Notes under the pieces: generated by a model
Told to the model about the DNA's origin: nothing
What the model saw: only the letters and a program-made list of their open reading frames with translations
Database searches by the model: none
Shown: positions 63,896 to 64,000 of the stretch, piece after piece
How the letters are laid out: each line of letters opens with the position of its first letter
Numbering within the stretch: the first letter of the stretch is position 1
Position numbers and translations under genes: made by a program
Source of the DNA: Epiperipatus broadwayi
Taxonomy: Eukaryota > Onychophora > Udeonychophora > Euonychophora > Peripatidae
DNA length: 64,000 bases
Reading direction: 5' to 3'
Assembly: GCA_028023455.1 (NCBI GenBank)
Contig: JAQFVV010000036.1
Coordinates: 8,750,007-8,814,006, forward strand

Positions 63896-64000
63896 TGTTG
63901 GTGATATATATATATATGTGCGTGTATTGCAGTAATACGTATATTAATGGTAAAAAGTTTGTCAATATAAAGGATATTATGTTTGCCGGTAAACTGACAA

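Overview
This window looks like animal nuclear DNA: strongly AT-rich, with spliceosomal introns, long microsatellites and many decayed retrotransposons. There is no operon structure, rRNA or CRISPR array. The best host gene ends in a cysteine-rich protein whose cysteine pattern recalls, by eye only, the arthropod 27 kDa haemolymph glycoprotein (DUF1397) family. An arthropod, perhaps a chelicerate, is therefore a reasonable but unproven guess.

Host coding sequence is sparse. Three plus-strand exons (3165-3301, 32019-32133, 38621-38738) have good splice sites, matching phases and one open frame ending in a stop. They form the 3' end of one gene, with introns of about 28.7 and 6.5 kb. Weaker exon candidates lie at 20631-20735 with 22465-22659 (plus), 48534-48654 (plus) and 50580-50670 (minus).

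The rest is mostly mobile DNA. A Tx1/L1-like LINE (8775-14590) sits between two (AGT)n tracts, and a 3' remnant of a relative abuts a third. A second, more decayed LINE of that type (about 24430-31010) is split by a 2.73-kb solo LTR with a 4-bp target duplication. RTE-like LINE copies lie at 16163-16792 (-), 46410-47455, 49718-49990, 59612-59856 (-) and, nearly full length, 60990-63895. Two Penelope-like elements are present: an RT remnant at 17640-20105 behind an inverted terminal repeat pair, and a remnant with a GIY-YIG tail at 34699-34977. A deletion derivative of a Ty3/gypsy element occupies 32482-34698. tRNA-like SINEs, palindromic (foldback) elements and a pure tetranucleotide array near 1.9 kb complete the picture.

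The most interesting theme is hammerhead-ribozyme-like sequence in several unrelated repeats. The clearest is a 420-bp tandem array (6257-8158) with a type I hammerhead on the minus strand of each monomer. Its stem III is the palindrome ACCGGU, as expected for a two-molecule (double) hammerhead, which points to a retrozyme-like or Penelope-derived satellite. Other hammerhead-like cores occur in Penelope terminal repeats and in two large palindromes, one of which also carries pol III B-box-like sequence at its outer ends.
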